A stretch of 64,000 nucleotides of DNA from Lachnospiraceae bacterium XBD2001 (GTDB taxonomy: Bacteria; Bacillota; Clostridia; Lachnospirales; Lachnospiraceae). How positions within the stretch are numbered: position 1 is the stretch's first letter; every line of letters starts with the position of its first letter. Shown here piece after piece: positions 25,694 to 34,772 of the stretch. Below the pieces are notes generated by a model. The model made no database searches. It saw only the letters and a program-made list of their open reading frames with translations, and was not told where the DNA came from. Location: NCBI GenBank assembly GCA_900116395.1, contig FPAN01000005.1, positions 124,001 through 188,000 of the forward strand, in the 5' to 3' direction. Position numbers and translations under genes: made by a program.

Positions 25694-27208
25694 TTATCTA
25701 CCCTTAAGAAAATCTGCCTTACACTCGTTGATTGCCTTAATGAGTGCCTGCTCGTTGTCTTCTTCTAAGACCTTCTTCTCCTTGATACCCTGTGGAATCT
25801 CCGGATACTTGGTCTTGATGAACTCGAACAATGCAGTCTCGAAATCCAGAACGTCTGCGGTTGGGATATCCAACAAGTACTTCTGGGTTGCTGCATAGAT
25901 AATAATAATCTGGAACTCAACCGGCATTGGCTGGTACTGTGGCTGCTTCAGGATTTCCTGAACGCGCTCACCTTGTGCCAACTTCTCAGCGGTATCCGCA
26001 TCCAACTCGGAACCGAACTGTGCAAAGGATGCCAGCTCTCGATACTGTGCCAAGTCTACACGGATTGGTGCTGCAATCTTCTTCATCGCCTTGATCTGTG
26101 CGGATCCACCTACACGGGATACGGACAAACCAGCGTTGATAGCCGGACGCTGACCTGCGTTGAATGCATCTGTCTCCAAATAAATCTGACCGTCGGTAAT
26201 GGAAATTACGTTGGTCGGGATGTATGCAGATACATCGCCTGCCTGGGTCTCAATGATTGGAAGTGCGGTTAAGGATCCTCCGCCTAACTTGTCGGACAAT
26301 CGAGCTGCACGCTCCAACAATCTGGAATGCAAGTAGAATACATCACCAGGATATGCCTCACGTCCCGGTGGACGACGAAGCAGCAAGGAGAGTGTACGAT
26401 ATGCGGTTGCATGCTTACTCAAGTCATCATAGACGATGAGTACATCTTCCCCATTCTCCATCCACTCTTCACCCATTGCACATCCGGAATACGGAGCAAT
26501 GTACTGGAGTGGTGCTAACTCACTGGCGGTTGCTGCAACGACTGTGGTATAGCTCATTGCACCGAACTCTTCCAATGTCTTTACGAGACCTGCAACGGTA
26601 GAAGCCTTCTGACCAATTGCAACGTAAATACATTTTACGTTCTGTCCCTTCTGGTTAATGATGGTATCAATTGCAATTGCAGTCTTACCGGTCTGCTTGT
26701 CACCGATAATCAACTCACGCTGTCCACGTCCAATCGGAATCATGGAGTCGATTGCCTTGATACCTGTCTGTAATGGTGTATCTACAGACTTTCTGGAGAT
26801 AACACCACTTGCTACTCTTTCAATCTGACGGAACTTAGAGGTCTGAATCGGTCCCTTGCCATCGATTGGCTGTCCGAGTGCATTGACTACACGTCCTAAT
26901 AATGCATCTCCAACAGGAACCTCAACTACTCGTCCCGTGGTCTTAACGGTATCGCCTTCGTTAATATTCCTCTGGCTGCCCAAAAGTACGGCACCAACGT
27001 TATCTTCCTCAAGGTTCAATACCATTCCATATACTTCTCCCGGGAATTCCAGGAGCTCACCCTGCATGGCTTTCTCAAGTCCATGGATACGGGCGATTCC
27101 ATCTGCAACCTGAACTACGGTTCCAACTTCGGATACTTCCAGTTGGGAAGCATAGCGCTGCATCTGTTCTTTGATTACGGAGCTAATCTCTTCCGGTTGT
27201 AATTTCAT
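25694..27208 (-). CDS. atpA: ATP synthase alpha subunit
   Basis: The 504-residue non-catalytic nucleotide-binding subunit of F1. It has the Walker [14 protein letters not shown] (about residue 169), the [20 protein letters not shown] stretch before the SxxxR-type SRVGGSAQ. The start overlaps the atpH stop by four bases, giving translational coupling. Length and motifs are normal. Confidence 0.97.
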   Translation of the reverse strand: MKLQPEEISSVIKEQMQRYASQLEVSEVGTVVQVADGIARIHGLEKAMQGELLEFPGEVYGMVLNLEEDNVGAVLLGSQRNINEGDTVKTTGRVVEVPVGDALLGRVVNALGQPIDGKGPIQTSKFRQIERVASGVISRKSVDTPLQTGIKAIDSMIPIGRGQRELIIGDKQTGKTAIAIDTIINQKGQNVKCIYVAIGQKASTVAGLVKTLEEFGAMSYTTVVAATASELAPLQYIAPYSGCAMGEEWMENGEDVLIVYDDLSKHATAYRTLSLLLRRPPGREAYPGDVFYLHSRLLERAARLSDKLGGGSLTALPIIETQAGDVSAYIPTNVISITDGQIYLETDAFNAGQRPAINAGLSVSRVGGSAQIKAMKKIAAPIRVDLAQYRELASFAQFGSELDADTAEKLAQGERVQEILKQPQYQPMPVEFQIIIIYAATQKYLLDIPTADVLDFETALFEFIKTKYPEIPQGIKEKKVLEEDNEQALIKAINECKADFLKGR

Positions 27209-27771
27209 GGAGTGCCTTCACCTACTTTCAACTGTATTTTTGATAGATCTCGGGATAGGTTATAGATCTTCGTCTTAATACTGGAATCCACGACCCGATC
27301 ACCGATACGGATCACCATTCCCCCGATTAGTTCTGGATCAACTACATAGTTAATCTCAAAGGAGACATATTTGGTTGTCTCAAGAAGCTTCTTTTCTACT
27401 TCCTTCTTCTGTGCCTCGGACAATTCCATTGGAGTGCTTACTGTTGCAACACCAATGTTCTTATATTCCTTCACACGATTCAGGAAATAGGTAAATACTT
27501 CTTTGGTATCAGAAAAATGGTTTTTCTCGATAATCGTTCGTAATAGTCCTAGCACTTCGCCACTGACTTTACCCTTGAAGATATTATCGATCATTTCCAG
27601 CTTTTCTTCTTTCGTCACCTGGGGATGAGCCATGAGCTGTGACAACTGCGGATTCTCTTCCAGGACCTGTACCAAGCCCCTTGCTTCCTCCGCGTAGTCG
27701 TCTACACGATTCTGTTCTATCGCAAGCTCGAAAAGCGCATCACCATAGACGCTCTCTACTAACTTTGCCAT
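27205..27771 (-). CDS. atpH: ATP synthase delta subunit
   Basis: A 188-residue OSCP-type peripheral-stalk subunit linking the b dimer to the top of F1. The N-terminal six-helix domain opens [17 protein letters not shown]. The C-terminal domain ends with [20 protein letters not shown], the most conserved part of the family. It overlaps atpF by 13 bases and atpA by four. Low conservation elsewhere is usual. Confidence 0.94.
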   Translation of the reverse strand: MAKLVESVYGDALFELAIEQNRVDDYAEEARGLVQVLEENPQLSQLMAHPQVTKEEKLEMIDNIFKGKVSGEVLGLLRTIIEKNHFSDTKEVFTYFLNRVKEYKNIGVATVSTPMELSEAQKKEVEKKLLETTKYVSFEINYVVDPELIGGMVIRIGDRVVDSSIKTKIYNLSRDLSKIQLKVGEGTP

Positions 27772-28274
27772 GTAGAACCACCCATTTCCTTTAATGTCTC
27801 ATCTACCAGAGACGCCTGTACAGAAGTGTCAATCTGCTGTGATACAACCTTCTGCGCCATCATAGCTGCTACAGTTATCATCTGCTGCTTCATTTCATCT
27901 GCTACACGCTTCTGCTCTAAGAGAGCCTCTTCATTGGCTCTTGCAATGATACGTGCGGCTTCTTCCTTGGCATCTGCAATGATTTTATTTTCATTGGCCA
28001 GAGCCTTCTTGCGAGCCTCTGCAAGAATCGCTTCCACTTCTTTGTCAGCGGATTTGATTTTTGCTTCGTACTCTGCCTTCAAATTGGCTGCAGCTTCCTT
28101 GTCATTGGCTGCATCCTCTAACTCTCCGCGAATGCGGGCTTTTCTGTCCTCTAAGAACTTCCGCGCCGGATTGAAGAGGTTGTATGACATGATAAGGAAT
28201 AAGAAGAACATGGAAATCGCAAGCAAGATGGAATCCTGTAATAACTGTGGATCAAGATTAAACAGTCTTGTCAT
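27759..28274 (-). CDS. atpF: ATP synthase b subunit
   Basis: A 171-residue peripheral-stalk subunit. One N-terminal membrane helix (about residues 12-32) is followed by FNPARKFLEDRKARI and a long Ala-, Glu- and Lys-rich coiled coil, including KNADAKEEAARIIARAN-like repeats. The ATG at 28274 has AGAGGAAA. It is a single b-type gene, so the stalk should be a homodimer. It lies 33 bases after atpE. Confidence 0.94.
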   Translation of the reverse strand: MTRLFNLDPQLLQDSILLAISMFFLFLIMSYNLFNPARKFLEDRKARIRGELEDAANDKEAAANLKAEYEAKIKSADKEVEAILAEARKKALANENKIIADAKEEAARIIARANEEALLEQKRVADEMKQQMITVAAMMAQKVVSQQIDTSVQASLVDETLKEMGGSTWQS

Positions 28275-28307
28275 GTTTTTTTCCTCTTATATTATTATTC
28301 TTATCTA

Positions 28308-28577
<270 letters not shown>

Positions 28578-28585
28578 CTAATTCT

Positions 28586-29323
28586 TTAGTTGTTGTCGTC
28601 TCCAATTGCCTGAGCGATGTAGGTCATCGTCAGCATACAGAAAACGTAGGTCTGAATTGCTCCTGAGAATAAATCAAAGTACACATGTAGTACTGCTGGC
28701 CACACATAAGCAATCTTGGATAATAATCCGTATACCAGCGCCATCATTACTGTTCCGGATAATACATTAGCGAACAGACGCAAAGATAACGAAATCGGTA
28801 CCGCAATATCACTTATGATATTGATTGGCAGCCAAATCGGCAGCCAAGGTGGCAAAGGTGAACACTTGTCAATCCAAATGCTCTTCAAGCTGTTATGCTT
28901 GACTTCGTTAAAGTGAATTAAGCAGAAGGTTATGATACCTAGCGCAAACGTCGTACCGTAATCTGCTGTCGGTGGTCTAAGACCAACCAATCCGGAAATG
29001 TTGCTTACCAGGATAAAGATAAAAATCGTTCCGATGTAATTGCGAAACTTCGGAGCACTCTTACCCATACTTCCGGCAACCATTCCGTCAAGAAGTTCTA
29101 CCACCAGTTCCACGATATTCTGGAATCCATCGGGAACATCCGTAGCCCTTCGCATTTTTCGACCGGCTAAAATCGAAAAAATGATGAGCGACAGCATTAC
29201 GATTAAGATACAGACATGAGACGTTGTGATCCACAATGTATGGCCGAATAGCTCATAACTAAACAAGCCGTGAATCATGAAATCAATATCCCCTGCTGAA
29301 CTCATCAGCAATGCATTATTCAC
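28586..29323 (-). CDS. atpB: ATP synthase a subunit
   Basis: A 245-residue membrane stator that passes ions to the c ring. Five to six membrane helices are visible. The essential Arg lies in SLRLFANVLSG (about residue 176), and a polar FNEVKHN loop precedes it. It starts with GTG at 29323 behind GAGGAGG, overlapping the upstream subunit I gene by four bases. The sequence is consistent with either ion; the coupling ion is better read from the c subunit. Confidence 0.94.
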   Translation of the reverse strand: MNNALLMSSAGDIDFMIHGLFSYELFGHTLWITTSHVCILIVMLSLIIFSILAGRKMRRATDVPDGFQNIVELVVELLDGMVAGSMGKSAPKFRNYIGTIFIFILVSNISGLVGLRPPTADYGTTFALGIITFCLIHFNEVKHNSLKSIWIDKCSPLPPWLPIWLPINIISDIAVPISLSLRLFANVLSGTVMMALVYGLLSKIAYVWPAVLHVYFDLFSGAIQTYVFCMLTMTYIAQAIGDDNN

Positions 29324-29754
29324 TGCTTCACCTCCTCATCCTCTAGAGTGTTTTCTTCCTGTGGAAGATTCTGGAATAACTTTTTATGCAATAAAGGCTG
29401 TGCGTATGCACTGACCTTCAAGCCGAGAATACCGATAAATGCAGGAATCAGACTACCTACCTTGGTAATCATCATCACTACAAGTACCACCGTTACCACG
29501 AGATATCGCAGAACGGATTTTGCTGCAAGAATCTTCGGTGCACCGCCTTCAGTCCGAACGGCCTGTTCAATCACAAGAGCGATATGCACACCCATAAAAA
29601 TAGCACAACCAAGGCCACACAATAGACCTATGGTATAACTTGCTTTGTCTGTAACGAACCAGATACCGATGGCTTCTGCGGCAACGCCCCATAGAAGGAT
29701 GCCAAACACCAATTCCGGCAACGCCTGGTTCAGTCGTCTCAACGCTTTTATCAT
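29320..29754 (-). CDS. ATP synthase subunit I-like membrane protein
   Basis: A 144-residue protein with four predicted membrane helices (roughly residues 12-32, 38-60, 80-98 and 100-118) and a charged C-terminal tail ending EEVKQ. Position directly before atpB identifies it as the subunit I / AtpI-type assembly factor, which helps form the c ring in related bacteria. Sequence conservation in this group is low. The ribosome site is weak, and the ATG at 29754 is the only good start. Confidence 0.75.
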   Translation of the reverse strand: MIKALRRLNQALPELVFGILLWGVAAEAIGIWFVTDKASYTIGLLCGLGCAIFMGVHIALVIEQAVRTEGGAPKILAAKSVLRYLVVTVVLVVMMITKVGSLIPAFIGILGLKVSAYAQPLLHKKLFQNLPQEENTLEDEEVKQ

Positions 29755-29787
29755 ATATGTTCTCTCGTTGTTATGACTTCTTGCTCT

Positions 29788-30012
29788 CTAGTCTTTGTTT
29801 TTCTTGATATACTTGGAAACTGTACGATATACCCCCGTAAATCCCGACATGGCCCCCAAAAAGAATCCTAAAACACTGATCCATTCCATATCCAGTCTAC
29901 GTCCTATCCAGTTTCCGATCAATGTGCACATAAGAATTGATACGATCATGATGACACCGAGTTGCGTAATCAGTGCCAACATTCCTAATACTTGTTGCTT
30001 CTCCTTCTTCAA
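29788..30012 (-). CDS. AtpZ/AtpI-family protein
   Basis: A 74-residue protein with two membrane helices (about residues 8-32 and 42-62) separated by GRRLDMEW and ending YIKKNKD. It matches the small AtpZ family at the head of Firmicutes atp operons, linked in some bacteria to magnesium supply or ATPase assembly. It starts with TTG at 30012 behind AAGGAG at good spacing; there is no nearby in-frame ATG. First gene of the ATP synthase operon. Confidence 0.82.
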   Translation of the reverse strand: MKKEKQQVLGMLALITQLGVIMIVSILMCTLIGNWIGRRLDMEWISVLGFFLGAMSGFTGVYRTVSKYIKKNKD

Positions 30013-30046
30013 ACTTACTCCTTAATGCCAAATCTTTCAAGAAATT

Positions 30047-30075
30047 TCTGTAATACAAACCACACGTGTTGTCAA
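30047..30075 (-). promoter_or_regulatory. Probable promoter of the ATP synthase operon
   Basis: A consensus -35 TTGACA (30075-30070) lies upstream of the TTG start. The -10 is poor: TACAGA at 17 bases, or TATTAC at shorter spacing. No other promoter is visible in this 77-base gap. Confidence 0.45.
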
Positions 30076-30089
30076 AGTCGTCTGATATT

Positions 30090-30575
30090 TTAAAGTATAA
30101 TTTCAACTTTGCGATTGGTGTGCTGGTACTTACGAATGGCAACGCCTGCTGCAGTAAGCATGCGACGGGATGCAATCACACTTGGTGTGTTCTGATACTT
30201 GTCATCGTCGTAGATGACCTCTTTGATGCCCGACTGAATGATGGCCTTGGCACATTCATTGCAGGGGAACAAAGATACATAGAGCTTGGAACCCTCTAAG
30301 CTTCCACCACGATAATTCAGAATCGCATTCAGCTCACTGTGGGTGGTGTAGAAGTACTTGTTCTCCAATGGATCTCCGTCGCGGTTCCAAGGGAATTCAT
30401 CATCGGAACATCCCTTGGGGAAACCGTTGTATCCCATGGAAAGAATCTTGTTATCCTCGCTTACGATGCAGGCCCCCACCTGGGTATGCGGATCCTTCGA
30501 ACGCATACCGGATAACATGGCGATTCCCATAAAGTACTCATCCCAAGATATGTAGTCTGTCCTCTTGTCGCTCAT
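30090..30575 (-). CDS. dCMP deaminase (ComEB-type)
   Basis: A 161-residue zinc enzyme of the cytidine/deoxycytidylate deaminase family that makes dUMP for thymidylate synthesis. The zinc ligands are in THSELNAIL (His and catalytic Glu, about residue 79) and SLFPCNECAKAII (two Cys, about 107). The substrate loop GYNGFPKGCSDDEFPW is typical of dCMP deaminases. It lies 12 bases after the phosphatase-like gene and 78 before the ATP synthase operon. The similar tRNA adenosine deaminases lack the NGFPxG loop, so they are unlikely. Confidence 0.92.
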   Translation of the reverse strand: MSDKRTDYISWDEYFMGIAMLSGMRSKDPHTQVGACIVSEDNKILSMGYNGFPKGCSDDEFPWNRDGDPLENKYFYTTHSELNAILNYRGGSLEGSKLYVSLFPCNECAKAIIQSGIKEVIYDDDKYQNTPSVIASRRMLTAAGVAIRKYQHTNRKVEIIL

Positions 30576-30586
30576 AACTGCCCCCT

Positions 30587-31045
30587 CTATTGTTGTAATT
30601 CCAACATATTAATAAGCTTCTTAATTGCGTTCTTCATGACTTCAAAACAGAGGCCATAGGTCTGCAACGTTCCGCCGTAAGGATCCATAATCTCAAGCTC
30701 GTCCCCTACATACTCGGACAACACGAAGGTGTTCTCCTCATTGGCTGCCTCAATCTTATCGATGAGTCTTGCCTGCTGCGCCTTCTCCATTGTGAATGCA
30801 ATGGTGCCTTCTGTATAATCCTCTTCGGAAATCTCCTGTGAGGTAAAATCCTCCATGGTAATACCATTGGAAATCATCACTGCTTCCGCTTTCTGGTTCA
30901 GCGGTTCCGGAAATTGTACCACCAGTCCCCGGCACAACACCTCAATGTCCCCCTTGGTATATAACTGTGTAAAAATACCTGCTGCCATTGGCGATCTGCA
31001 TATGCCATTGCCGGCAACAAAAATAATTCTTTTGATATCTCTCAT
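30587..31045 (-). CDS. Low-molecular-weight phosphatase fold protein lacking the catalytic Cys
   Basis: A 152-residue protein of the LMW tyrosine phosphatase/arsenate reductase fold. The family P-loop is V-C-x5-R-S, with Cys as nucleophile. Here residues 9-20 read FVAGNGICRSPM: the nucleophile position is Ala while the later Cys, Arg, Ser and Pro remain. The general-acid Asp region DPYGG (about residue 120) is kept. Phosphatase chemistry by the usual thiol route is therefore not expected. It could bind a phosphoprotein or nucleotide as a pseudo-enzyme. It lies between tsaC and the dCMP deaminase in one minus-strand run. Confidence 0.8.
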   Translation of the reverse strand: MRDIKRIIFVAGNGICRSPMAAGIFTQLYTKGDIEVLCRGLVVQFPEPLNQKAEAVMISNGITMEDFTSQEISEEDYTEGTIAFTMEKAQQARLIDKIEAANEENTFVLSEYVGDELEIMDPYGGTLQTYGLCFEVMKNAIKKLINMLELQQ

Positions 31046-31062
31046 AATTTTCCCTGTCCAAC

Positions 31063-32112
31063 TTAGACATCAATCATATGATGTCCTGCTGCCTTAAATA
31101 ATCGATTCATGATTGCCTGTCCAATCCGCGGAGTGGAAAAGCTCTCCGAATAGATAATCTCTACCCCCAATGCATCGAAGGAACGCAAGATTCCGTACAG
31201 GTTATGTGCGATGGAATCTTCATCGTCTCTGGAACCGATGGTTAATACTTCGCCGGTTCGATACAACGCTTCCGTCTCTTCGGTCGCGATAATGCCAACG
31301 GTCTTACCTTCTGCTACGGCCTTGGCGCTTGCTTCATTAATATATGCCACCACATTGTCCTGTGCACCATTGATAATGGTAAGGTCTCCCTTAGGTGCGT
31401 AATGCTTGTAACGCATCCCCGGCGCCTTGGGACGAACGTGTTCATTCTCAGATATAATACCCGGATCGATACGAACCTCGCCTACCACCTCTTCCAGCAT
31501 GGCTTTGGTGATATAGCCCGGACGTAAAATCGTCGGGACGTCTTCGCTGATATCTACAATGGTAGATTCCAATCCGATATCAACCGCTCCGCCGTCGATG
31601 ATGGCGTCAATCTTACCATTCAAATCCTGCCACACATGATCTGCTGTGGTGGGACTCGGTCGTCCGGATGTATTGGCACTTGGTGCCGCAATCATACAAC
31701 CGCTGACGCGGATAAACTCTCTTGCCACTTCGTGGGATGGCATTCGTACCGCTACGGTATCCAATCCACCGGTGGTCTCGTAAGGAATCTTGTCGTTCTT
31801 GGGAACGATTAAGGTCATTGGTCCCGGCCAGAACGCATCGGAAAGCTTCTTCGCTTCCGGCGGTAACTCTGCCGCAATTTCCTCTAACTGGGAGTAATCC
31901 CATATGTGCACAATCAAAGGATTGTCGGAAGGACGTCCCTTGGCTGCGTATATCTTCTGGGATGCCGATGGGTTCATGGCATCTCCACCTAATCCATAAA
32001 CGGTTTCTGTTGGAAAAGCAACCAATCCACCGTTCCGGATAATTGCTCCTGCTTCTTCAAGCAAAGCCGCATCATTTTGCTGATGCTCCATTTTGTATAT
32101 TTTTGTATTCAT
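31063..32112 (-). CDS. tsaC: Threonylcarbamoyladenylate synthase
   Basis: A 349-residue Sua5/YwlC-type enzyme that makes threonylcarbamoyl-AMP from Thr, bicarbonate and ATP for the t6A37 modification of tRNA. The YrdC domain (residues 10-205) has GGLVAFPTETVYGLG, KGRPSDNPLIVH and PSANTSGRPSPT; a C-terminal Sua5 domain (about 215-349) follows, opening PGMRYKHYAP. An extended -10 promoter ends eight bases before the ATG at 32112 and there is no ribosome site, so I read it as leaderless; an ATG at 32118 is also in frame. Confidence 0.93.
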   Translation of the reverse strand: MNTKIYKMEHQQNDAALLEEAGAIIRNGGLVAFPTETVYGLGGDAMNPSASQKIYAAKGRPSDNPLIVHIWDYSQLEEIAAELPPEAKKLSDAFWPGPMTLIVPKNDKIPYETTGGLDTVAVRMPSHEVAREFIRVSGCMIAAPSANTSGRPSPTTADHVWQDLNGKIDAIIDGGAVDIGLESTIVDISEDVPTILRPGYITKAMLEEVVGEVRIDPGIISENEHVRPKAPGMRYKHYAPKGDLTIINGAQDNVVAYINEASAKAVAEGKTVGIIATEETEALYRTGEVLTIGSRDDEDSIAHNLYGILRSFDALGVEIIYSESFSTPRIGQAIMNRLFKAAGHHMIDV

Positions 32113-32119
32113 GTTCATA

Positions 32120-32128
32120 ATTATACCA
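32120..32128 (-). promoter_or_regulatory. Extended -10 promoter of tsaC, leaderless mRNA likely
   Basis: The minus strand reads TGGTATAAT at 32128-32120, an extended -10 of the TGnTATAAT form. A start of transcription seven bases downstream coincides with the ATG at 32112. No Shine-Dalgarno sequence is seen. Confidence 0.6.
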
Positions 32129-32142
32129 TAAGACGCACAAAA

Positions 32143-32185
32143 AAAGACCCCATCCTGCGTATTTTCTCTCAGGTATGAGGTCTTT
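32143..32185 (-). terminator. Terminator of the GH18 gene
   Basis: AAAGACCTCATACC pairs with GGATGGGGTCTTT on the minus strand and is followed by a T run. It lies just after the GH18 stop at 32191 and before the tsaC promoter. Confidence 0.85.
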
Positions 32186-32190
32186 GTTGC

Positions 32191-33924
32191 TTAATTCGTA
32201 TATTGTGCAATGGTCGGCCAAACTTCCGGCGACTCTAGGCCTAACTTCCAGAAGCCCAGTCCGGCCAGTTGATTCTGCTGTCCCACCTTCATTTTCTCAT
32301 TCAAAGATGCCACGTCTTCTACCCAAATCATAACCTTGGTGTCGCCATCCATGAACTCGGCGTAGTTCTGAGCAGTTCCGTTGTCCCAACTTGCGCTTGC
32401 TCCATGCTCTGCCAGATACTCAGACGTCTTCTTCATGGCCTGGGCGCTGCATCCGATGCCGCTGGCATCCTGGGTCCAGACTCTGGTGTAGAACGGAAGA
32501 GCCATAACCAGCTGGTCTGCCGGTACCTCCTCTAAAGTCTTGGTTACCGCTTCCTGTACAAATGGAAGAGATGCGGTACTGCCCGGTTCGGTGGTTGCAT
32601 TATGCTCATCGTATGCCATTAAGATGACATAGTCCGCATAATCTGCCTGAACGCTGCGGTTGTAGAACAGGTTGTGGTCTGCCGGTGGATAGTTGTCCAC
32701 GGACAGATACAAGTCTGCACGCTCACAGGCAATGGATAACTCACGGATGAACTGGATGTAGCCGTTCTTACAAGAACCGCTTAACGCTTCGAAGTCCACG
32801 TTGATACCGTCAATTCCGGCAGAAGTACATGCGCTAATCAGATTATTGACCAGGTTATCGCGGTGGGAAGTCACATTTAAGACGCTCTCCTCATCCACCT
32901 TCACCTCAATATTACTTACCAATGCCCACACCTGGATTCCTCGGGAATGACAGGTTGCAATGTAATCGGAAGCGGTCAGGTTGTTGATGTTTCCAAAGTC
33001 ATCGCTGAGCTGGAACCATGTTGGAGATACAACATTTACTCCACTGGTTGCATCTAAGAGTTCCGGAAGACGGGCATTCGCGCTCTGATTCGTTACCTGA
33101 TGCCATACCAGGTTCACCTTGCCATCCAGATGCTTATGGATATAGGTACGTCCTTGCAACTTCACCGGTGTAGTTGTCGTGGTCTTATCCTTCAGCTGTC
33201 GATCCATGACACAGCCAATCGTTCCTCGCTCTGTCAGGACACAGACCCACTTACCGTAATCTTCTAAGACGCTAACCTTCTCGCCCTGTACGCCATCCTC
33301 TAAGATTAAACTCTTCGGTCCGCCGAAACGACGAACAGCAGCATTACGACGTAAGGTTGCTTCGGTTTTTTCATAACCGGCAGTCTCTACCACGATACGA
33401 TACGGATCGGTATATACATAATAGGTAATGTCCGTATAATTCGTCAGGAAATCCACCAGAATATAAACCGTATCTCCCTCCGGCTGTAGGATCGTTCCAA
33501 CCGCCGGCATTTGCTGGCCTTCCACATCGTATGTGGTTGCTCCAAGGGTGGTGGTTACAATCTGGGAATCGGTAGCGTAGCGAAGTACTCCTTCCGTTCC
33601 GTCATAGACATAACCATCATCCAGATGTTCCTTAATAAAGGAATACTCCAGATAGAAGTTCCCATCGATGAAGCGACCGTAAACAGACTCCTCCTCTGTT
33701 GGCTCCAGATACTGGCCGTTCAATACCACGCAAGCTTCATCCTCCCTGCGCTGTGTGTAGTAACTGCTTAATGACCCGTGCTCTGTGGTTGGCGCATAGC
33801 GAATCACCCAAACGGCGGCGCCTGATGCAATCACAAGGAGCATAGCAAATATCACCAGAAGCGGTGCTGCAGAGGATTTCTTCCGTCTGCGCTGCTTCCT
33901 CTTTTTCTGAATGTCTCTTTCCAT
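32191..33924 (-). CDS. Membrane-anchored GH18-family glycosidase
   Basis: A 577-residue protein with a very basic cytoplasmic head (KKRKQRRRKKS), one membrane helix (about residues 17-43) and a large outer part. Residues 60-200 look like a copper-amine-oxidase-N-type repeat domain, 204-245 an SH3-like domain, and 270-575 a GH18 barrel with the catalytic DGINVDFE (372-379) intact. GH18 proteins of this layout in spore-formers act on peptidoglycan or chitin-like polymers, often in sporulation. ATG 33924 follows GAGGGAAAT; a longer frame to 34023 would cross the upstream terminator. A structured RNA lies immediately upstream. Confidence 0.85.
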   Translation of the reverse strand: MERDIQKKRKQRRRKKSSAAPLLVIFAMLLVIASGAAVWVIRYAPTTEHGSLSSYYTQRREDEACVVLNGQYLEPTEEESVYGRFIDGNFYLEYSFIKEHLDDGYVYDGTEGVLRYATDSQIVTTTLGATTYDVEGQQMPAVGTILQPEGDTVYILVDFLTNYTDITYYVYTDPYRIVVETAGYEKTEATLRRNAAVRRFGGPKSLILEDGVQGEKVSVLEDYGKWVCVLTERGTIGCVMDRQLKDKTTTTTPVKLQGRTYIHKHLDGKVNLVWHQVTNQSANARLPELLDATSGVNVVSPTWFQLSDDFGNINNLTASDYIATCHSRGIQVWALVSNIEVKVDEESVLNVTSHRDNLVNNLISACTSAGIDGINVDFEALSGSCKNGYIQFIRELSIACERADLYLSVDNYPPADHNLFYNRSVQADYADYVILMAYDEHNATTEPGSTASLPFVQEAVTKTLEEVPADQLVMALPFYTRVWTQDASGIGCSAQAMKKTSEYLAEHGASASWDNGTAQNYAEFMDGDTKVMIWVEDVASLNEKMKVGQQNQLAGLGFWKLGLESPEVWPTIAQYTN

Positions 33925-33997
33925 ATTTCCCTCACTTTTTGTTTCCAAACTTTTTTCATTATAACATTCGATAGCTTGCAAACTCAACGTAGCATAA

Positions 33998-34146
33998 TAA
34001 AAAGACTCACCGGTGGCTTGCACCGATGAGTCCGTTGGATTTTTTCTAATTTGTAATTGTTCGATATACCCCTCGTGCTGTAATCGGTTGAGGTAGTCAG
34101 AACTCCTATTTGTTCCAACGTCCGATTACGTTAATGGGTTTCGATT
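33998..34146 (-). ncRNA. Candidate structured RNA with pseudoknot and intrinsic terminator
   Basis: Read 5' to 3' on the minus strand, an extended -10, TGGTATAGT (34153-34158 plus the TGG), would start a transcript near 34146. Three helices follow. P2 is perfect: GTAATCGG (34129-34122) with CCGATTAC (about 34088-34081). Inside it, AGGAGT pairs with ACTACCT, with one bulge. An outer helix pairs TCGAAACCC with GGGGTATATCGA. CGTTGGA inside P2 pairs with TCCAACG (about 34039-34033), forming a pseudoknot. A GACTCATCGGTG/CACCGGTGAGTC terminator with T5 ends it near 33998. It could be a free RNA or a riboswitch-like leader of the GH18 gene; I do not recognise the class. Confidence 0.6.
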
Positions 34147-34153
34147 TGTGCCA

Positions 34154-34771
34154 CTATACCAGTAGCGATGTTAAATACTCCAGATCTTTCTTCCCAAGAC
34201 AAAAAGGGTCTCCGATGACAGGAAGTTCCCGAATGGGAACGTGAAATTCCGCTTCGAACTTCCGCTTCTGTTTACCGGTAAGGAACTGCCCATACAAATC
34301 CCAAGACGGCACGTCCCTTTCTATAAATATGTCTCTCATAAATTTCTGATATTCCCGGTAGTTCCACGGTTGTAAGCTTCCAATCACAATTCTGCGATGG
34401 GCGACTTCCCCGTACGAAACACCTGTATCGGCCGGCGGATACAATACCAGCAGGTAGTCATATCCTTTTCCGCTAAGCAAACGTACCTGATCGATGTTTA
34501 CTTTGGGATAATAGTCTACGCCACTGCTCGCAAAGCCCACACAGCCTTCCGATGCAAACCATGCTTCCTCCATGAGATTGGCAATTCGCCCGTCTCCCCG
34601 AAGTTCCGCCACCGCCACGCGGTAGCGCTCCTTGGAGCACAGAACATTCGCCAGAGCCACGGTCAGATGGGTCGCACCGACACCTGCTGTCACTCCCTGC
34701 AGTCCGATGATTTCCGTCGGATACACTTTCTTTTGCTTGATTCGATTTGAAAGATTGGAAAATATCTTCAC
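34154..34771 (-). CDS. ParA/MinD-like protein with degenerate Walker A
   Basis: A 205-residue protein with the start of a deviant P-loop ATPase fold. After a basic head (NRIKQKKVYP) comes IIGLQGVTAGVGATHLTV, where both lysines of the ParA KGGxGKT motif are missing. Later segments GYDYLLVLYP and RRIVIGSLQPWNY fit the following beta-strands. It is therefore probably non-hydrolytic. The same G-V-G-x-T-H pattern appears in the C-terminal domain of the upstream kinase, one base away, and the two presumably work together. A link to Flp/Tad-type secretion is known to me for similar ParA-like proteins, but no pilus gene is in the window. Confidence 0.65.
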   Translation of the reverse strand: MKIFSNLSNRIKQKKVYPTEIIGLQGVTAGVGATHLTVALANVLCSKERYRVAVAELRGDGRIANLMEEAWFASEGCVGFASSGVDYYPKVNIDQVRLLSGKGYDYLLVLYPPADTGVSYGEVAHRRIVIGSLQPWNYREYQKFMRDIFIERDVPSWDLYGQFLTGKQKRKFEAEFHVPIRELPVIGDPFCLGKKDLEYLTSLLV

Positions 34772-34772
34772 A

